Shown here one piece after another: positions 2,990 through 5,299 of a stretch of DNA of 5,299 nucleotides. Both the position numbers and the translations under genes were made by a program. The DNA lies in NCBI GenBank assembly GCA_947624465.1, contig CANQKJ010000155.1:1-5299 (forward strand), in the 5' to 3' direction. A model generated the notes under the pieces. The model did no database searches and had not been told where the DNA came from. It was given only the letters and a program-made list of their open reading frames with translations. Positions within the stretch are counted from its first letter, which is position 1; every line of letters begins with the position of its first letter. Source of the stretch: an uncultured Oscillospiraceae bacterium. GTDB taxonomy: Bacteria > Bacillota > Clostridia > Oscillospirales > Oscillospiraceae.

Positions 2990-5299
2990 ATGAAGAAACG
3001 CATCCTGGCACTGCTCCTGGCCGCCGTCATGGTGATGGCAATGGTCCCCGCCGCGTTCGCGGCGTCGCCTACTTCCGGCAAGTGCGGCGACAACCTGACC
3101 TGGAAAGCCGACCTCTCCAAAAAAACGGTCACCATCAGCGGCACCGGACCCATGTATGACTACACAACCGAAGAGGTGTCGCACGGCCAAGTTATCGGGA
3201 CCGAATCGACGGCCCCGTGGACCGCTCTGATCACGGGGATACTCGACATTGACAAGGGATACATTGAAGCCCCCTGTGACACCGTGGTGATCGAGTCCGG
3301 CGTAACTACGATTGGAAACAATGCTTTCGCTTGCAGCGATTTGACCCGCGTCACCATTCCAGGCAGCGTAACTACCATCGGCGAAGATGCTTTTTCCGGT
3401 TGCTACTCATTGACCAGCGTGGCGATCCCCAACGGCGTGACCACCATTATGGACGAGGCGTTTGCATACAGCGGGGTGACCCGTATCACACTGCCGGCCA
3501 GCGTGACCAGCGTTGGGGCGCGCGCTATGAACGGAGCTGTCGTCACCGTCAATTCGGGCAGTCAGGCGTTAAGCAGCGACAGCCAGGGCGTTCTGTTCAA
3601 CAAAGCGAAAACCGTATTGCTCTCCGTGCCCGCCACAGTCGAAGCTTATAACGTCCCCGCCAGTGTGACCGTTATCGGCGAGAGGGCTTTCTCATTCTGC
3701 GAGTATCTGCAAAGCGTGACCATTTCAAATGGTGTGACCACCATCGGCGATGGGGCGTTCGCCGGTTGCGACTGGCTGCAAAGTATTTCGCTGCCTGACA
3801 GTGTGACTACCATTGGTGCCGGAGCTTTTGGGAGCTGCTCCGGTTTATCCAGCGTCACACTGCCTGACAGTGTGACCACCATTGGCGCCGGAGCCTTTGA
3901 GCGTTGCTCTGGTTTGTCCAGTATCACACTGTCCGCCAACTTGACCAACATCGGGGTCGGGGCTTTTTCTTATTGCCCGTTGACCAGCGTGACGATCCCC
4001 GACAGCGTGACCAGCATTGGGAACTATGCTTTTTTGAATTGTTTCTCACTGACCAGCGTGACGATTCCTGCCAGCGTGATCAGCATTGGAGAATACGCGT
4101 TTGGTAGGGTCGATAATATTTTTGACGACAGGACCCTAAACCTGAGCGATGTGTATTATGGCGGCTCTGAGGCGGACTGGTCTGCCATCGACATTGGTGC
4201 TGGCAACAGCGGCTTGACTATCGCTACGATCCACTTTGCCAAAACCTCCGACCATGGCTCTGATAATACCGGCGGTTTTGTGATCGAGAACGGGGTCCTC
4301 ACCGGATACACCGGCAAAGGCGGGAACGTAGTCATTCCCGACGGCGTGACCAGCATTGGGGATTTTGCTTTTGTGGGCTGCGGATCGCTGACCGGCGTGA
4401 CCATCCCCAACGGCGTGACCAGCATTGGGGAAGGCGCCTTTTTCCTTTGTTCTTCACTGACCAGCGTTACCATTCCCAACAGCGTGATCACCATTGGGAA
4501 CTTGGCTTTTCAGGGCTGCGAGTCGTTGAGTGACATGATCATCCCCAACAGCGTGACCAGCATAGGAGAGAGTGCTTTCTTCTATTGTTTTTCGTTGACC
4601 GATGTGACGATCCCGGATAGCATGACCAGCATTGAGTACGGCGTCTTTTTGGGGTGCGAATCGCTGACCAGCGTGACCATCCCTGCCAGCGTGACCAGCA
4701 TTGGAGACAGCGCTTTTTTGGGATGCGAAAATCTGAGCGACGTGTATTACAGCGGGAGCAAGGAACAGTGGGACAACATCATTTGCAACACTTATGAGCC
4801 ACTCAGCTTTGCGGATGGCGGGCAGGAAATGGCCTGCCTGGACGGGGCCACCGTTCATTACAACGGCGGCACCGCCGACCCCGGCCCCGGCCCGGTGGTC
4901 CCTGAGGCCCCCGCCTTCACCGACGTGAAGCCCGGCGCCTACTACGCCGACGCGGTGGCCTGGGCGGTGGAGAACGGCGTCACCGACGGCAAAAGCCCCA
5001 CCATCTTCGACCCTGACGGGAACTGCACCCGCGCCCAGATCGTCACCTTCCTGTGGCGGGCCTACGATGAGCCGGAACCCAAGTCCACGGTGAGCCCCTT
5101 CACCGACGTGACCGACCCCAGCGCCTACTATTACAAGGCGGTCCTCTGGGCGGTGGAGAACGGCGTCACCGACGGCAAGTCTCCCACCGTCTTTGACCCC
5201 AACGGCACCTGCACCCGCGGCCAGGCGGTGACCTTCCTGTGGCGGGCCGCCGAAAAGCCCTCCGTGTCCGGCGGCAGTGCCTTCACCGACGTGACCGAC
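2990..5299 (+). CDS. BspA-like leucine-rich-repeat surface protein with SLH domains (3' end beyond window)
   Basis: An open frame of 770 codons with no stop before the right edge. Residues 1-24 are a signal peptide (MKKR, then an Ala/Leu/Val/Met core ending VPAAFA before AS). Residues about 31-100 form an N-terminal cap seen in BspA-like proteins (CGDNLTW, TISGTGPMYDY, APW). Array A (about 104-375) holds some 11 TpLRR units of about 23 residues with consensus LTSVTIP.SVTSIG..AF..C; it is interrupted by a GVLFNKAKTVLLSVPA insert (194-209) and ends in the module YYGGSEADW (389-397). A linker with FVIENGVLTGYTGKGG (430-445) starts array B (about 446-581, six units), which ends in YYSGSKEQW (586-594). 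A Pro/Gly linker (about 628-642) leads to two full SLH repeats beginning FTDV (643 and 704) and the start of a third (765). SLH domains bind secondary cell-wall polymers, so the protein is most likely anchored at the cell surface with the LRR part outward. Adhesion is the known role of some BspA relatives; the ligand here is unknown. The start has GAGGAGG seven bases upstream. Confidence 0.92.
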   Translation, partial: MKKRILALLLAAVMVMAMVPAAFAASPTSGKCGDNLTWKADLSKKTVTISGTGPMYDYTTEEVSHGQVIGTESTAPWTALITGILDIDKGYIEAPCDTVVIESGVTTIGNNAFACSDLTRVTIPGSVTTIGEDAFSGCYSLTSVAIPNGVTTIMDEAFAYSGVTRITLPASVTSVGARAMNGAVVTVNSGSQALSSDSQGVLFNKAKTVLLSVPATVEAYNVPASVTVIGERAFSFCEYLQSVTISNGVTTIGDGAFAGCDWLQSISLPDSVTTIGAGAFGSCSGLSSVTLPDSVTTIGAGAFERCSGLSSITLSANLTNIGVGAFSYCPLTSVTIPDSVTSIGNYAFLNCFSLTSVTIPASVISIGEYAFGRVDNIFDDRTLNLSDVYYGGSEADWSAIDIGAGNSGLTIATIHFAKTSDHGSDNTGGFVIENGVLTGYTGKGGNVVIPDGVTSIGDFAFVGCGSLTGVTIPNGVTSIGEGAFFLCSSLTSVTIPNSVITIGNLAFQGCESLSDMIIPNSVTSIGESAFFYCFSLTDVTIPDSMTSIEYGVFLGCESLTSVTIPASVTSIGDSAFLGCENLSDVYYSGSKEQWDNIICNTYEPLSFADGGQEMACLDGATVHYNGGTADPGPGPVVPEAPAFTDVKPGAYYADAVAWAVENGVTDGKSPTIFDPDGNCTRAQIVTFLWRAYDEPEPKSTVSPFTDVTDPSAYYYKAVLWAVENGVTDGKSPTVFDPNGTCTRGQAVTFLWRAAEKPSVSGGSAFTDVTD
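3300..4740 (+). repeat. Coding tandem repeat with 69-base period (LRR arrays)
   Basis: About 17 degenerate copies of a 69-base (23-codon) unit encode the LRRs, in two blocks separated by a non-repeat stretch at about 4108-4325. Recurrent DNA words include GCGTGACCAGCATTGG and CTGACCAGCGTGAC. The closest adjacent pair is 3791-3829 and 3860-3898: 39 bases with only three differences, all synonymous third-position changes. Units at 4341 and 4410 share the 22-base segment starting ACGGCGTGACC without change. Some adjacent units are therefore recent copies or are kept similar, while others have drifted. Confidence 0.85.

Noticed and set aside
3300..4740. CRISPR-like or satellite repeat array
   Set aside because: The 69-base period is exactly 23 codons in an unbroken frame, and the units encode a clear LRR consensus; there are no unique spacers.
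3646..4858. Three antisense open frames within the LRR gene (3646-3951, 4156-4494, 4454-4858)
   Set aside because: They repeat with the LRR period because they are complements of the repeats, and none has a ribosome binding site or domain.

Overview
The window looks like chromosomal DNA from a GC-rich, spore-forming member of the Clostridia, probably an Oscillospiraceae-type gut anaerobe. This is inferred from the yqfC-yqfD-phoH sporulation cluster, strong AGGAGG-type ribosome binding sites, a consensus sigma-A promoter, and a BspA-like leucine-rich-repeat protein with S-layer homology (SLH) domains. The genus cannot be fixed from the sequence alone.

Layout. Bases 1-1734 hold a minus-strand operon read right to left: yqfC (91 aa, GTG start), yqfD (415 aa) four bases later, and phoH nineteen bases after that, which runs off the left edge. 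This order is the conserved Firmicutes arrangement, in which yqfC and yqfD belong to the mother-cell sporulation programme. A 121-bp divergent spacer (1735-1855) carries a near-perfect sigma-A promoter firing rightwards into a 294-aa RluA-family pseudouridine synthase (1856-2740). That gene is closed by a strong GNRA-loop hairpin terminator (2764-2795).

Bases 2796-2989 are an AT-rich leader with an exact 17-bp inverted repeat whose arms are 91 bp apart. Each arm contains a TGTA-N4-TACA dyad. The right arm lies just before the ribosome binding site of the last gene. That gene (2990 to beyond 5299, 770 residues visible) encodes a secreted surface protein: signal peptide, N-terminal cap, two BspA-type LRR arrays (about 17 units of about 23 residues), each ending in a Tyr-Tyr/Gly-Ser/Trp module, then a Pro-Gly linker and SLH repeats that continue past the window.

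The left operon (sporulation and RNA metabolism), the rRNA/tRNA-modification type enzyme and the surface adhesin-like gene have no evident shared pathway; this looks like a boundary between housekeeping genes and an accessory surface gene. I see no new multi-gene system. The points most worth a second look are the inverted-repeat leader of the surface-protein gene, and the mosaic, repeat-driven structure of that gene.
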